A stretch of DNA of 64,000 nucleotides, from the NCBI RefSeq assembly GCF_013409935.1, contig NZ_JACCCO010000001.1:2418001-2482000 (forward strand), written 5' to 3'. Below, in pieces: positions 28,597 through 37,294 of the stretch (positions are counted from its first letter, which is position 1; each line of letters opens with the position of its first letter). Source of the stretch: Streptosporangium sandarakinum (lineage in GTDB: Bacteria > Actinomycetota > Actinomycetes > Streptosporangiales > Streptosporangiaceae). The notes beneath the pieces are model-generated. The model searched no databases. It was not told the origin of the DNA and worked only from the letters and a program-made list of their open reading frames with translations. The translations under genes were made by a program, and so were the position numbers.

Positions 28597-29777
28597 TACG
28601 CACCTACCGCGGCGAGCTCGGCGGCACGCTTGGCCGCATCGTCCATCGTGTCGACCAGCTCGACGCCGGACAGGGCGGCGTCGGCCAGGATCTTGCGTCC
28701 GAGCTCGGCATTGTTGCCGTCCAGCCGGACGACCAGGGGGCGGCTGACGGTCTCGCCGCGGTTCTCCAGGAGCTGGAAGGCCGAGACGATGCCGTTGGCG
28801 ACCGCGTCGCAGGCGGTGATGCCGCCGAAGACGTTCACGAAGATCGACTTCACCGACGGGTCGGAGAGGATGATCTCCAGGCCGGCCGCCATGACCTCGG
28901 CGGAGGCGCCGCCGCCGATGTCGAGGAAGTTGGCGGGCTTGGGCTGCCCGGGGAACGCCTCACCGGCGTAGGCGACGACGTCGAGGGTCGACATGACCAG
29001 GCCCGCGCCGTTGCCGATGATGCCGACGCTGCCGTCGAGCTTGACGTAGTTGAGGTCCTTGGCCTTGGCCGCGGCCTCCAGCGGGTCCTCGGCGGCCTTG
29101 TCCGCGTAGGCCTCGTGCTCGGCCTGGCGGAAGGTGGCGTTGTCGTCGAGGGTGACCTTGCCGTCGAGGGCCTTCACCTGGCCGTCGGCGGACAGGATCA
29201 TCGGGTTGACCTCGACCAGGGAGGCGTCCTCGTCGACGAAGACGGCCCAGAGCTTCTCGATGATCTCGGCGGCGCCGTCCAGCGCCTTCTCCGGCAGACC
29301 GCCGGCCGCGGCGATCTCACGGGCCCTGTCGCGGGTCACACCGTCCAGCGGGGACACGGGGACCTTCGCGACCTTCTCGGGGGCGGTGTGCGCGACCTCT
29401 TCGATGTCCATGCCGCCCGAGGCGGAGCAGATGGCGAGGAACGTGCGGTTGGCGCGGTCGAGCAGGAAGGAGAAGTAGTACTCCTCCGCGATCGCGCTGG
29501 CCTCCTCGATCAGGACCTTGTGGACCGTGTGGCCCTTGATGTCCATGCCGAGGATCTGGTCGGCCTTCTGCTCGGCGTCGGCGGCGTCGTCGGCGACCTT
29601 GACGCCGCCGGCCTTACCGCGGCCACCGGTCTTGACCTGAGCCTTGACGACGACACGGCCGGTCAGCTGCTCGGCTGCCGCGCGCGCCTCCTCCACGGTG
29701 TGCGCGACGATACCGCGCGGCACCGGGATGCCGTACTCCGCGAAGAGCTCCTTCGCCTGATGTTCGAACAGGTCCAC
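28596..29777 (-). CDS. sucC: Succinyl-CoA ligase, beta subunit
   Basis: The 393-residue beta subunit holds the ATP-grasp domain and binds nucleotide and succinate. It begins [22 protein letters not shown] from a GTG preceded by AAGGACG. Visible motifs are [40 protein letters not shown] (in pieces), and [42 protein letters not shown] near the end. The CoA-ligase partner sucD follows with a one-base overlap. The 365-bp upstream region gives no confident promoter. Confidence 0.97.
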   Translation of the reverse strand: MDLFEHQAKELFAEYGIPVPRGIVAHTVEEARAAAEQLTGRVVVKAQVKTGGRGKAGGVKVADDAADAEQKADQILGMDIKGHTVHKVLIEEASAIAEEYYFSFLLDRANRTFLAICSASGGMDIEEVAHTAPEKVAKVPVSPLDGVTRDRAREIAAAGGLPEKALDGAAEIIEKLWAVFVDEDASLVEVNPMILSADGQVKALDGKVTLDDNATFRQAEHEAYADKAAEDPLEAAAKAKDLNYVKLDGSVGIIGNGAGLVMSTLDVVAYAGEAFPGQPKPANFLDIGGGASAEVMAAGLEIILSDPSVKSIFVNVFGGITACDAVANGIVSAFQLLENRGETVSRPLVVRLDGNNAELGRKILADAALSGVELVDTMDDAAKRAAELAAVGA

Positions 29778-30142
29778 GAGGGTCCGTCCTTGCTTGTCCG
29801 GCTGGTGTACTGAAAATGTCTGCGGGCCGGCTCCGTGGTGTGAGGGGAGCCCGGCGGTTTTTGCGCCAATGAAGCCTAGCCCCCCGCGCGCATGACCAGG
29901 TCACCGGGTCCGCGAACGGCTACGGGCGGGGCCACTGGGGCAGGGGTGGCGAATGTCCTGGGGATCATATCGGGACGCGGCGGGGAAGCGTCCGCGAAAA
30001 CGGCGGGCGAGGCCGCCCCGGCGCCGGGGACCGCCCCGGGTGCCGAGTGCGGGCCGGACGCCGGGGACCGCCCGGATACCGGGGGCCGTCCGGATGTCAG
30101 GTGCCGGAGGCCACCGGATCGCCGGGGGCCGCGCCTCGCGGG
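29778..30142. other. Intergenic region upstream of sucC
   Basis: No gene is supported. It must carry the sucC promoter on the minus strand; TAGGCT near 29872 is a possible -10 but has no good -35. From about 30024 to 30100 the sequence is an imperfect G/C repeat built on CCGGGGACCGCCC. I see no clear hairpin terminator for the B12-subunit gene ending at 30143. Confidence 0.4.
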
Positions 30143-30550
30143 TCAGACCCGCGTGGGGATCGCGCCCCGCACCCACTCCACGATCTCCTGGGTGGTCGCC
30201 CCGGGTGTGAAGACCCGGGCCACGCCCATCCGTTCCAGCTCGGGCAGGTCCGCCTCCGGGATGATCCCGCCGCCGAAGACGACGATGTCACTCGCGTCGT
30301 TCTCCGCGAGCAGCTCGATCACCTTGGCGAAGAGCGTCATGTGCGCGCCGGAGAGGATGGACAGCCCGATCGCCGCGGCGTCCTCCTGGATCGCGGTGCG
30401 CACGATCTGCTCGGGCGTCTGGTGCAGGCCGGTGTAGACGACCTCCATCCCGGCGTCCCGCAGCGCCCTCGCGACGATCTTCACACCTCGGTCGTGCCCG
30501 TCCAGGCCGGGTTTGGCGATGACGACGCGGATCCTCGGCTCGGCGTCCAT
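30143..30550 (-). CDS. Stand-alone B12-binding subunit of acyl-CoA mutase (IcmB/MutB C-terminal type)
   Basis: The 135-residue protein is a complete cobalamin-binding Rossmann domain as found at the C-terminus of methylmalonyl-CoA mutase or as the small subunit of isobutyryl-CoA mutase. It has the base-off/His-on motif [18 protein letters not shown] (DxHxxG with the cobalt-ligating histidine), [12 protein letters not shown], and [15 protein letters not shown]. The ATG at 30550 follows AAGGAGG with a five-base gap. No large mutase subunit lies in the window, as with SCO4800 of Streptomyces, which I recall as IcmB separated from IcmA. It should work with an IcmA/MutA-like partner encoded elsewhere. 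Confidence 0.88.
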   Translation of the reverse strand: MDAEPRIRVVIAKPGLDGHDRGVKIVARALRDAGMEVVYTGLHQTPEQIVRTAIQEDAAAIGLSILSGAHMTLFAKVIELLAENDASDIVVFGGGIIPEADLPELERMGVARVFTPGATTQEIVEWVRGAIPTRV

Positions 30551-30688
30551 CCAGACCTCCTTGTCCGTGTCCCACGCGTGACGTGGGAGCTGAGCTGACG
30601 GCAGCCTAACGGCCGCGCCCGGAGTACTCCGGGGCGCGTGCCCGTCACGGTTCTCCGGGGCCGCGCTTTCTGGCGGATCTTTCCCACC

Positions 30689-30732
30689 AAAAGTGCTTTT
30701 CACCACTTTTATTGTTATGAATGCCTGCATTC
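30689..30732. promoter_or_regulatory. Two inverted repeats upstream of the secreted protein gene
   Basis: AAAAGTG (30689-30695) and CACTTTT (30704-30710) are perfect arms eight bases apart, and GAATGC-CT-GCATTC (30719-30732) follows nine bases later. Both lie in an A/T-rich patch 55-100 bases before the ATG at 30786 and are candidate operator or promoter structures. Confidence 0.45.
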
Positions 30733-30785
30733 CACATGACATGCCATAGGGTTTCTGATCTTCTATCCTCAGGAGGAAGACCCCC

Positions 30786-31544
30786 ATGAAGCGATGGATC
30801 ATCGTGGCGGCCACCGCGCTGGCGGTACCCACCGCCGCCGTTCCCGCCGCCGCCAAGGCCGCGCCCGCCGACCCGGCGGCCGCGCTGCAGGCGCGGTTCG
30901 TCGCGGGACACGGCGTGCGGATCGTCGAGAGCGGCCGGACCTACTCCGGCCGGGAGCTCCTCTCCGCCCAGAAACGCCGCGGCACCGTGGAGTTCGGCCC
31001 CTCCGGCGTCGCGGGCCACGACGTCCTGTCGAAGTCCGACCTCCCCGGGGACGACGCCACGCCGCTGCGCACGCGCACCATCGGCGGGGACACCTACCTC
31101 AGCGGCGGGATGATCGGCAGGAAATGGGTCAGGTCCTCCGCCCGCGCCGCCTCCCCCTTCTTCACCCCCGTCATGCTCCTGGAGCCGGCCACGCTGAAGT
31201 CGCTGCTGCCCGCCGGGAAGAAGAGCGGCTCGGCCGGAAAGAAGGCCGGCCCGTCGACGTTCAAGGGGACGACCACCCTCGGCGCGCTCTACCGCGTCTC
31301 GCCGTCCTACCGCGCCTCTCTCGGCGGGAAGCGGCCCGCCGCCGCCGTGGCGGCCACGAAGGTGAGCTGGCGCCTGTGGCTCGGCCGCGACCGGCTCCCC
31401 GCCCGGCTGGTCACCTCCTGGGCGGTGCCGCCGCGCGACATGCGCGTGACCCGCGTCAGCGACGTGCGCTTCTCCTCCTGGGGGACCCCCGTCACCCTCA
31501 CCGCGCCCACGCCCGCCCCCGCCTCCGGGGAGGCGGGGAGCTGA
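30786..31544 (+). CDS. Secreted protein, LppX-like fold suspected
   Basis: The 252-residue product has a clean signal peptide ([25 protein letters not shown]) with no lipobox cysteine. The mature part has patterns I associate with actinobacterial secreted proteins of unknown role that resemble the LppX/LprG beta-sheet fold: [44 protein letters not shown] (in pieces), [35 protein letters not shown]. There is no catalytic motif. The ATG has AGGAGG eight bases upstream. It is divergent from the B12-subunit gene and convergent with pcrA. Confidence 0.65.
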   Translation: MKRWIIVAATALAVPTAAVPAAAKAAPADPAAALQARFVAGHGVRIVESGRTYSGRELLSAQKRRGTVEFGPSGVAGHDVLSKSDLPGDDATPLRTRTIGGDTYLSGGMIGRKWVRSSARAASPFFTPVMLLEPATLKSLLPAGKKSGSAGKKAGPSTFKGTTTLGALYRVSPSYRASLGGKRPAAAVAATKVSWRLWLGRDRLPARLVTSWAVPPRDMRVTRVSDVRFSSWGTPVTLTAPTPAPASGEAGS

Positions 31545-31699
31545 TCCTCCGGCCCCGGACACCGAGCCGCCGGTCCCGGAGTCCTGGAGGCCGGGTCACC
31601 GGCCCCTGACGTCCGGAACGACGGCCATCCGGAACATTCGGGACATCCAGGGCATCCGGCTCCCCGGCGCCCGGTGGGCCCCGGCGTCCGGGAGGGCCG

Positions 31700-33964
31700 T
31701 CAGAGCTTCTCCACCGGCGCGTAGGCCAGGAGCAGGGTCTTCTCGCCGCCGCTGCCGAAGTCGATCTTCACCTTGGTCTTCTCCGCGACGCCGTCCACCG
31801 ACACGACCGTGCCGAGGCCGAACTTGTCGTGGGTGACGCGGTCGCCGGGGGTGAGGCTGGGGATCTGCCGGCCCCCGGGCTTCTTCGCGGGCGCGGCGGC
31901 GCGCGGCTCCCGGCGGGTGGCGGCGCCCCAGGCGTTCTTGCCCGGGTCGGTGCGCCAGTCGACCAGCTCGCCGGGGATCTCGGAGACGAACCGGGACGCC
32001 GGGTTGAACGCGGGCGCCCCCCACGCGCTGCGCACGGCCGCCCGGGAGACGTAGAGCCGCTGCTGGGCCCGGGTGATGCCGACGTAGGCCAGGCGGCGCT
32101 CCTCCTCCAGCTCCTTGGGCTCGCCCAGCGAGCGCACGTGCGGGAAGACGCCGTCCTCCATGCCGGTGAGGAACACCACCGGGAACTCCAGGCCCTTGGC
32201 GGTGTGCAGGGTCATCAGCGTGACCACGCCCTGGCCGCCGTCGTCGGCGGGGATCTGGTCGGCGTCGGCCACCAGTGAGACCTGCTCCAGGAACTCCACG
32301 AGGGTGCCCTCGGGGTTGGCCTCCTCGAACTCCGAGGCCACCGAGATCATCTCGTCGAGGTTCTCCAGGCGGCTCTCGTCCTGGGGGTCACCGGAGGCGG
32401 CGAGCTCGGCGCGGTAGCCGGTGGCCTCCAGCACCTCCTGGGCCAGCTCCGACGGCGGCATGGTGGCGGCCTTGGCGGTCAGGTCGTCCAGCAGGGCGAG
32501 GAACTCCTTGATGGCGTTGACCGAGCGGGTCGCCATCCCCGGCGCCTCCTCGGCCCGCCGGAGCGCCTCGGCGAAGGGGATACGCTCCCGGGCGGCGAAC
32601 GCCTCCACCATCGCCTCGGCCCGGTCGCCGATGCCGCGCTTGGGCACGTTGAGGATGCGGCGCAGCGAGACGACGTCACCCGGGTTGGCCAGCACCCGGA
32701 GGTAGGCCAGCAGGTCGCGGACCTCCTTGCGCTCGTAGAAGCGCACCCCGCCGACCACCTTGTACGGCAGGCCGGTGCGGATGAACACCTCCTCGAACAC
32801 GCGGGAGGCCGCGTTGGTGCGGTAGAACACCGCCACCTGGCCGGGCGTGACGCCCTCGTCGTCGGAGAGCCGGTCGACCTCCTGCGCGACGAACATGGCC
32901 TCGTCGTGCTCGTTGTCCGCGACGTAGCCGACGATCTTCGGGCCGGTGCCCTGGTCGGACCAGAGGTTCTTCGGCTTGCGGCTCTCGTTGCGCGCGATCA
33001 CCGCGTTGGCCGCGCTCAGGATCGTCTGGGTGGAGCGGTAGTTCTGCTCCAGCAGGATCGTCTTGGCGTCGGGGTAGTCGCGCTCGAACTCCAGGATGTT
33101 GCGGATCGTCGCGCCGCGGAAGGCGTAGATCGACTGGTCGGCGTCGCCGACCACGCACAGCTCCGCCGGGGCGATCCCGGCCGTGCCCTCCCTGACCAGC
33201 TCGCCATCGGCGGTGCGCAGCTCCGGGGTGCCGACCAGCTCGCGGATCAGCGTGTACTGGGCGTGGTTGGTGTCCTGGTACTCGTCGACCATGACGTGCC
33301 GCCAGCGGCGGCGGTAGTGCTCGGCCACGTCGGGGAAGAGCTGGAACAGCGTGACCGTCATCATGATGAGGTCGTCGAAGTCCATCGCGCCGGCCTCGGT
33401 CAGCCGCCGCTGGTAGGTGCGGTACGCCTCGGCGAGCGTGCGCTCCAGGTGGCTCGCCGCCTGCCCGGCCGCCGTCTCGTAGTCGATCAGCTCGTTCTTG
33501 AAGTTGCTGACCTGGGCGGAGAACGACCGCGGCGGGTAGCGCTTGGGGTCGAGGTCCATCTCGCGGCAGACCATCGCCATCAGCCGCTGGGAGTCGGCCT
33601 GGTCGTAGATCGAAAAACTCGTGGGGAAGCCCAGCCGCCCGGCCTCCCGCCGCAGGATCCGCACGCACGCGCTGTGGAAGGTCATCACCCACATCGCCGC
33701 CGAGCGCGGCCCGATGAGCCGGTCGACCCGCTCCTTCATCTCCCGGGCGGCCTTGTTGGTGAAGGTGATCGCCAGGATCTCCTGCGGCCGCGCGCCCCGC
33801 TCGGCCAGGAGGTAGGCGATGCGGTGGGTCAGCACCCGCGTCTTGCCCGACCCCGCGCCCGCGACGATGAGCAGCGGGCTGCCGTGGTGCACCACGGCCT
33901 CGCGCTGCTGGAGGTTGAGCCCGTCGAGCAACGGGTGGGTCACTGAGGCGGCTGGGATCGACAC
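31700..33964 (-). CDS. pcrA: ATP-dependent DNA helicase PcrA/UvrD
   Basis: The 754-residue superfamily 1A helicase unwinds DNA 3' to 5' in repair and replication. It shows the Q-motif region LNLQQREAVVH, Walker A VAGAGSGKTRVLTHR, motif Ia ITFTNKAAREMKER, motif II VDEYQDTNHAQY, motif III GDADQSIYAFRGA, motif IV LEQNYRSTQTIL, and motif V/VI VTLMTLHTAKGLEFP plus RRLAYVGITRA. The C-terminal Tudor-like tail (GDRVTHDKFGLGTVVSV) that contacts RNA polymerase is present. I start at GTG 33964; TAATCT ends 7 bases before it and could make the message leaderless. An upstream start at 34051 would add unconserved residues. Confidence 0.95.
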   Translation of the reverse strand: MSIPAASVTHPLLDGLNLQQREAVVHHGSPLLIVAGAGSGKTRVLTHRIAYLLAERGARPQEILAITFTNKAAREMKERVDRLIGPRSAAMWVMTFHSACVRILRREAGRLGFPTSFSIYDQADSQRLMAMVCREMDLDPKRYPPRSFSAQVSNFKNELIDYETAAGQAASHLERTLAEAYRTYQRRLTEAGAMDFDDLIMMTVTLFQLFPDVAEHYRRRWRHVMVDEYQDTNHAQYTLIRELVGTPELRTADGELVREGTAGIAPAELCVVGDADQSIYAFRGATIRNILEFERDYPDAKTILLEQNYRSTQTILSAANAVIARNESRKPKNLWSDQGTGPKIVGYVADNEHDEAMFVAQEVDRLSDDEGVTPGQVAVFYRTNAASRVFEEVFIRTGLPYKVVGGVRFYERKEVRDLLAYLRVLANPGDVVSLRRILNVPKRGIGDRAEAMVEAFAARERIPFAEALRRAEEAPGMATRSVNAIKEFLALLDDLTAKAATMPPSELAQEVLEATGYRAELAASGDPQDESRLENLDEMISVASEFEEANPEGTLVEFLEQVSLVADADQIPADDGGQGVVTLMTLHTAKGLEFPVVFLTGMEDGVFPHVRSLGEPKELEEERRLAYVGITRAQQRLYVSRAAVRSAWGAPAFNPASRFVSEIPGELVDWRTDPGKNAWGAATRREPRAAAPAKKPGGRQIPSLTPGDRVTHDKFGLGTVVSVDGVAEKTKVKIDFGSGGEKTLLLAYAPVEKL

Positions 33965-34083
33965 GTCACCTAGATTAGGCCGACCGGCCGACAACCGCGG
34001 CCCGCGCCCCAAAGGAATGCCGACAGGCCCGCAGGAAGTTGCGAGAATCACGTACTAGCCGGATATCAGCGGAAGGGTCAGGC

Positions 34084-34803
34084 ATGCTGTCTGAGAACGA
34101 GATAGGCCGGGTGCTCGTCGTGACCGCCCACCCCGACGACGTCGACTTCGCCGCCGCGGGCACGATCGCCCAGTTCACCGACCGCGGCGTGGAGGTCGTC
34201 TACTGCATCGTGACGGACGGCGACGCGGGCGGATTCGACCGCGAACTGGACAACACGGGCATGGCCGAGCTGCGCCGTACCGAGCAGACGGCCGCCGCCA
34301 AGGCCGTCGGCGTGACCGACCTGCGCTTCCTCGGCCACCGCGACGGCACGCTGGTGCCCGGCCTGGAGCTGCGGCGCGACATCGCCCGGGTCATCCGCCA
34401 GGTACGGCCCGACCTGGTGATCACTCACACCCCCGAGCGCAACTACTCGTTCATCGCCCCCAGTCACCCCGACCACCGCGCGGTCGGCGCCAGCGCCCTC
34501 GACGCCGTCTACCCCGACGCCCGCAACCCGTACGCCTTCCCCGAGCTGCTGCGCGACGAGGGACTGGACGCCTGGACGGTCCGGGAGGTCTGGCTCAACG
34601 GCGGCTCCTCCCCCGACCACTTCGTCGACGTCACCGGCACCTTCGACCGGAAGATCGCCGCGTTGCGGGCCCACGCGAGCCAGACCTCCCACGTCGAGGG
34701 CTTCGAGGAGTTCCTGCGGTCGCGCTTCTCCCAGATCGCCGCCGAGGCCGGTCTGCCCGAGGGCAGCTACGCCGAGGGCTTCCAGCGGGTCGTCACCGAG
34801 TGA
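34084..34803 (+). CDS. PIG-L family deacetylase
   Basis: The 239-residue protein has the LmbE/PIG-L fold that removes acetyl groups from N-acetylglucosaminyl conjugates using zinc. VVTAHPDDVDFAAAGTIAQF has the AHPDD zinc motif, and SHPDHRAVG has the third ligand histidine. CIVTDGDAGG and ELRRTEQTAAAKAVGV are family segments. Relatives include MshB and Mca (mycothiol pathway), but the sequence does not single out either. ATG 34084 has GAAGGG about 6 bases upstream. The last 11 bases overlap the convergent CPBP gene. Confidence 0.9.
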   Translation: MLSENEIGRVLVVTAHPDDVDFAAAGTIAQFTDRGVEVVYCIVTDGDAGGFDRELDNTGMAELRRTEQTAAAKAVGVTDLRFLGHRDGTLVPGLELRRDIARVIRQVRPDLVITHTPERNYSFIAPSHPDHRAVGASALDAVYPDARNPYAFPELLRDEGLDAWTVREVWLNGGSSPDHFVDVTGTFDRKIAALRAHASQTSHVEGFEEFLRSRFSQIAAEAGLPEGSYAEGFQRVVTE

Positions 34804-35785
34804 CCGCGGCCCGGCCGCGGGCCGCCGCGGGCGGGTCGCCGGGGGCCAGGCGGGCGAACAGGTAGCCCAGCGAGTTGGTGGCGAGGTGCAGCAGCGCCGG
34901 CGCGGCCAGCCCGCCCCGGCGGCGCAGCTCGCCGAAGAGGAGCCCGGCGAGCGCGGTCGTCGCCACCGACCCGGCCACCACCCGCGCCGTCTCCGCCCCG
35001 GACGGCCGCCGCGGCCCCGACCGCACCGGACGTACGGTCCCGTCGGTCCCGTAGGTCCCGTGTCCCGTTCCGGGGGCGCCCGCGAGAGGGGCGGCGGCCG
35101 GATCCGCCTGCGTCCCACCGGCGGCCAGGCGGGTCAGCGCGGGATTGGCGGTGGCCATGTCCACCGCCGGGAGCACGTGCCACAGGCCGAACAGCGCCGA
35201 GGAGACGGCGGTCGCCGTCCGGGGGCCGTGCGAGCGGGCGACCAGGGCGGGCAGCACGCCGCGGAAACCGGCCTCCTCCAGCAGGACCGTGCCGAACGGC
35301 ACCTGCAGGAGCGTCTCCTCCAGGACGCGGGCACGCGACAGCGACAGCGCCCGCTCGTCGCGGAAGAGACGGCGGGTGGCCGGGAGGGCGACCCCCGCCG
35401 CGTAGACGCCGGCGACGGCCGAGGCGAGGAGGCCGCCGATCCGCAGGCCCCGGGCGGGGTCGCGGAACCCGATCTCGGCCCAGGTGATCCCGCGGCTCCG
35501 GGCCAGGGCCAGCAGCGCGCCGGTGGCCGCGGCCGAGGTCAGCGGGGCCAGGCGCGGCGCGATCCGGTTGTTGAGCACGTTGGCCGCCGCCAGCACGGCC
35601 ACCGCGCCCGCGAGCGCCGCCCCGTCACCTCCGCCGCCCGCTTTCCGGCCCGCCACCGCGCCCCCGGGTGCGGCCCCCTCGTCTCCGCCGTCTGCTCCGT
35701 GGTCCGTCGCGCCGGTCTCCGGCCCTTCCCCGGAACCCGCCGGACGTCGCCCCGCCCGTCCCCGCGCCGCCTCCGCCTCGCCCAT
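34793..35785 (-). CDS. CPBP-family intramembrane metalloprotease
   Basis: The 330-residue membrane protein has about eight helices and the three CPBP/Abi glutamate-histidine motifs: VLLEEAGFRGVLPAL (EExxxR), SALFGLWHVLP (FxxxH) and LLHLATNSLGYLFA (HxxxN). It is probably a glutamic-type membrane protease like Rce1. The N-terminal 60 residues are Gly/Ala-rich and charged. A long low-complexity insert (about 218-275) between the second and third motifs includes TGHGTYGTDGTVRPVRSGPRR. ATG 35785 is backed by GGAAGG six bases upstream. Its end overlaps the PIG-L gene by 11 bp. Confidence 0.85.
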   Translation of the reverse strand: MGEAEAARGRAGRRPAGSGEGPETGATDHGADGGDEGAAPGGAVAGRKAGGGGDGAALAGAVAVLAAANVLNNRIAPRLAPLTSAAATGALLALARSRGITWAEIGFRDPARGLRIGGLLASAVAGVYAAGVALPATRRLFRDERALSLSRARVLEETLLQVPFGTVLLEEAGFRGVLPALVARSHGPRTATAVSSALFGLWHVLPAVDMATANPALTRLAAGGTQADPAAAPLAGAPGTGHGTYGTDGTVRPVRSGPRRPSGAETARVVAGSVATTALAGLLFGELRRRGGLAAPALLHLATNSLGYLFARLAPGDPPAAARGRAAVTR

Positions 35786-35838
35786 GCCTCCCCTTCCGTC
35801 CCCCCATGCCTTCGTCCCGGGCGGTCCCGGCCCCGGTC

Positions 35839-36102
35839 TCAGCCGGCCGCGGGCCGCCGCCATCCCGCGGGGAACCGCAGGCCGCGCCGCTCCCGCACGG
35901 TCAGGCCGCCCCAGATGCCCTCCGGTTCCCCGCTTCGCACGGCGTAGGCCCGGCAGTCGGCCAGCACCGGGCACCTGGCGCAGACCGCCTTGGCCCGCGC
36001 CTCCTGCTCCGCCGACTGCGTCAACGGGAAGAACAGCTCGGGATCGCTCGCGCGGCAGGCACCCCGTACGGCCCAGCCGATCTCGGGCGTCATCCTGCGC
36101 AT
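35839..36102 (-). CDS. WhiB-family iron-sulfur regulator
   Basis: The 87-residue Wbl protein holds the four cysteines that bind a [4Fe-4S] cluster: GACRASDPELFFP, then VCARCPVLADC, with the family spacing C-x2-C-x5-C. The GIWGGLT turn and the basic RERRGLRFPAGWRR tail complete the WhiB domain. Wbl proteins bind region 4 of the main sigma factor and control development or redox response. The short length is WhiB1-like, but I cannot assign a specific Wbl class. ATG 36102 has GGGGGG six bases before it; upstream in-frame ATGs lack ribosome sites. It lies 53 bases upstream of the CPBP gene in the same direction. Confidence 0.92.
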   Translation of the reverse strand: MRRMTPEIGWAVRGACRASDPELFFPLTQSAEQEARAKAVCARCPVLADCRAYAVRSGEPEGIWGGLTVRERRGLRFPAGWRRPAAG

Positions 36103-36356
36103 GGCCCACCCCCCTGGTCGATCACCGGACCTCAGCGTAGGCCGCGTGCGGTGGTACGGCATCAGCCTTCCGGTGGATTCACCCGTAACCGGGCGGGCGT
36201 ACCCCGGGGCCCCCGGCCCGTCCGTCACCCCGTTCCGCCCCGCCCCCGCCGTGATCGCGCACCGGAGGGCGCGCCGGACGCGACCGGGCGGCTCAGCGGG
36301 CCTCGGCGGGGCTCACGCGCGTCTCTCGGCGCGTCACAACGCGTCCTCAGTGGGTC

Positions 36357-37058
36357 TCAGCGGGTCTCACAGGATGAGGTGCCCTCGTTGTAGCCCCGGG
36401 CGAAGACCTGCTGACGCTGCTGCGCCGTACCGTGGGCGTCGGGGCGCAGCCAGTCGTCGGTGGGGTCTCCGGCGGCGGCGAGGTTGAGCAGCAGCTCGTC
36501 CTTGTCGCCCGGCTCGGCCTGGAGGGCGTTGCCCCTGACCAGGGCGCCCAGCGTGCCGCCGGCGTAGCAGTCGGCCTGCAGCTCCCGCTGGATGCTCAGG
36601 CCGCCGGCGTTGTTCAGCTGGGCCTGCACGGCGTGCCCCAGCTCGTGCGGGATGATCACGTAGACGGAGCCGTCGCCCATCCGGTCGTACAGGTCGCGCA
36701 TCCAGTTCTCGTCGTAGGCGACGAAGTGCCCGAAGGGGCAGTAGAAGGCGTTGTCCGGCACCGCGGGCTGGCCACCGCAGGCGGGGCCGTTCTGCCCGGT
36801 GTAGGGGATGAAGGCGCTGATGGGGCGGTAGCTCAACCCGGCGGCGGCGAAGGTCTGCTTCCAGTACTGCTCGGCGAGCCCCTTGGCCAGGCTGACGTCC
36901 GACTCGAAGTCCTGCCCGAGCGGGGCGGGCGTGGTGGCCTCGACGCTTCCCCGGTCGTCGCCGGGCCGCTCCCCGCCGGTCTCCGTGGGTTCGCTGCCGC
37001 AGGACACGGTGACGGCCAGCAGGAGGAGCGCGAGGACGACGCGGCGGAAGCTGCTCAT
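36357..37058 (-). CDS. Neutral zinc metallopeptidase lipoprotein (YpfJ family)
   Basis: The 233-residue product begins MSSFRRVVLALLLLAVTVSCGSE, a lipoprotein signal with cysteine at about residue 20. The rest (about 55-230) is the putative neutral zinc metallopeptidase domain: YCPFGHFVAYDENWM, the zinc-binding IIPHELGHAVQAQL, IQRELQADCYAGGTLGALV and the terminal FARGYNEGTSSC. These proteins are membrane-anchored outside the cell; substrates are unknown. ATG 37058 is set by the lipoprotein signal, as the ribosome site is weak. Confidence 0.9.
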   Translation of the reverse strand: MSSFRRVVLALLLLAVTVSCGSEPTETGGERPGDDRGSVEATTPAPLGQDFESDVSLAKGLAEQYWKQTFAAAGLSYRPISAFIPYTGQNGPACGGQPAVPDNAFYCPFGHFVAYDENWMRDLYDRMGDGSVYVIIPHELGHAVQAQLNNAGGLSIQRELQADCYAGGTLGALVRGNALQAEPGDKDELLLNLAAAGDPTDDWLRPDAHGTAQQRQQVFARGYNEGTSSCETR

Positions 37059-37208
37059 ACCCCAATCGTGGCCCAGTGGGTGGCGGTGTGCGCGGTACAC
37101 ACGCGATTACGTTCCGACACGTCCGCTGATCACGACGTGCGGAGCGGGTGGGACGGGTGGGATGAACGGGGCCGGCGGACGGGCGGGCCGTACGGGGCCG
37201 GCGGCGTG

Positions 37209-37270
37209 CGGGATGAGCGGGTCGTGCGGAGCCGGTGGGCGGGATGAGCGGGTCGTGCGGAGCCGGTGGG
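37209..37270. repeat. Perfect 31-bp tandem duplication
   Basis: Two identical 31-base units, 37209-37239 and 37240-37270, each starting cgggatgagcgggtcgtgcg, lie between the GCS2-type gene and the metallopeptidase gene. Degenerate relatives (cgggtgggatgaacgggg) precede them from about 37144. Perfect identity implies a recent duplication. Confidence 0.9.
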
Positions 37271-37294
37271 CGATCGGGGCGGGCGGGACGGGTG

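Noticed and set aside
37209-37270. Direct repeats considered as a CRISPR array
   Set aside because: The units are immediately adjacent with no spacers, and there are no cas genes.
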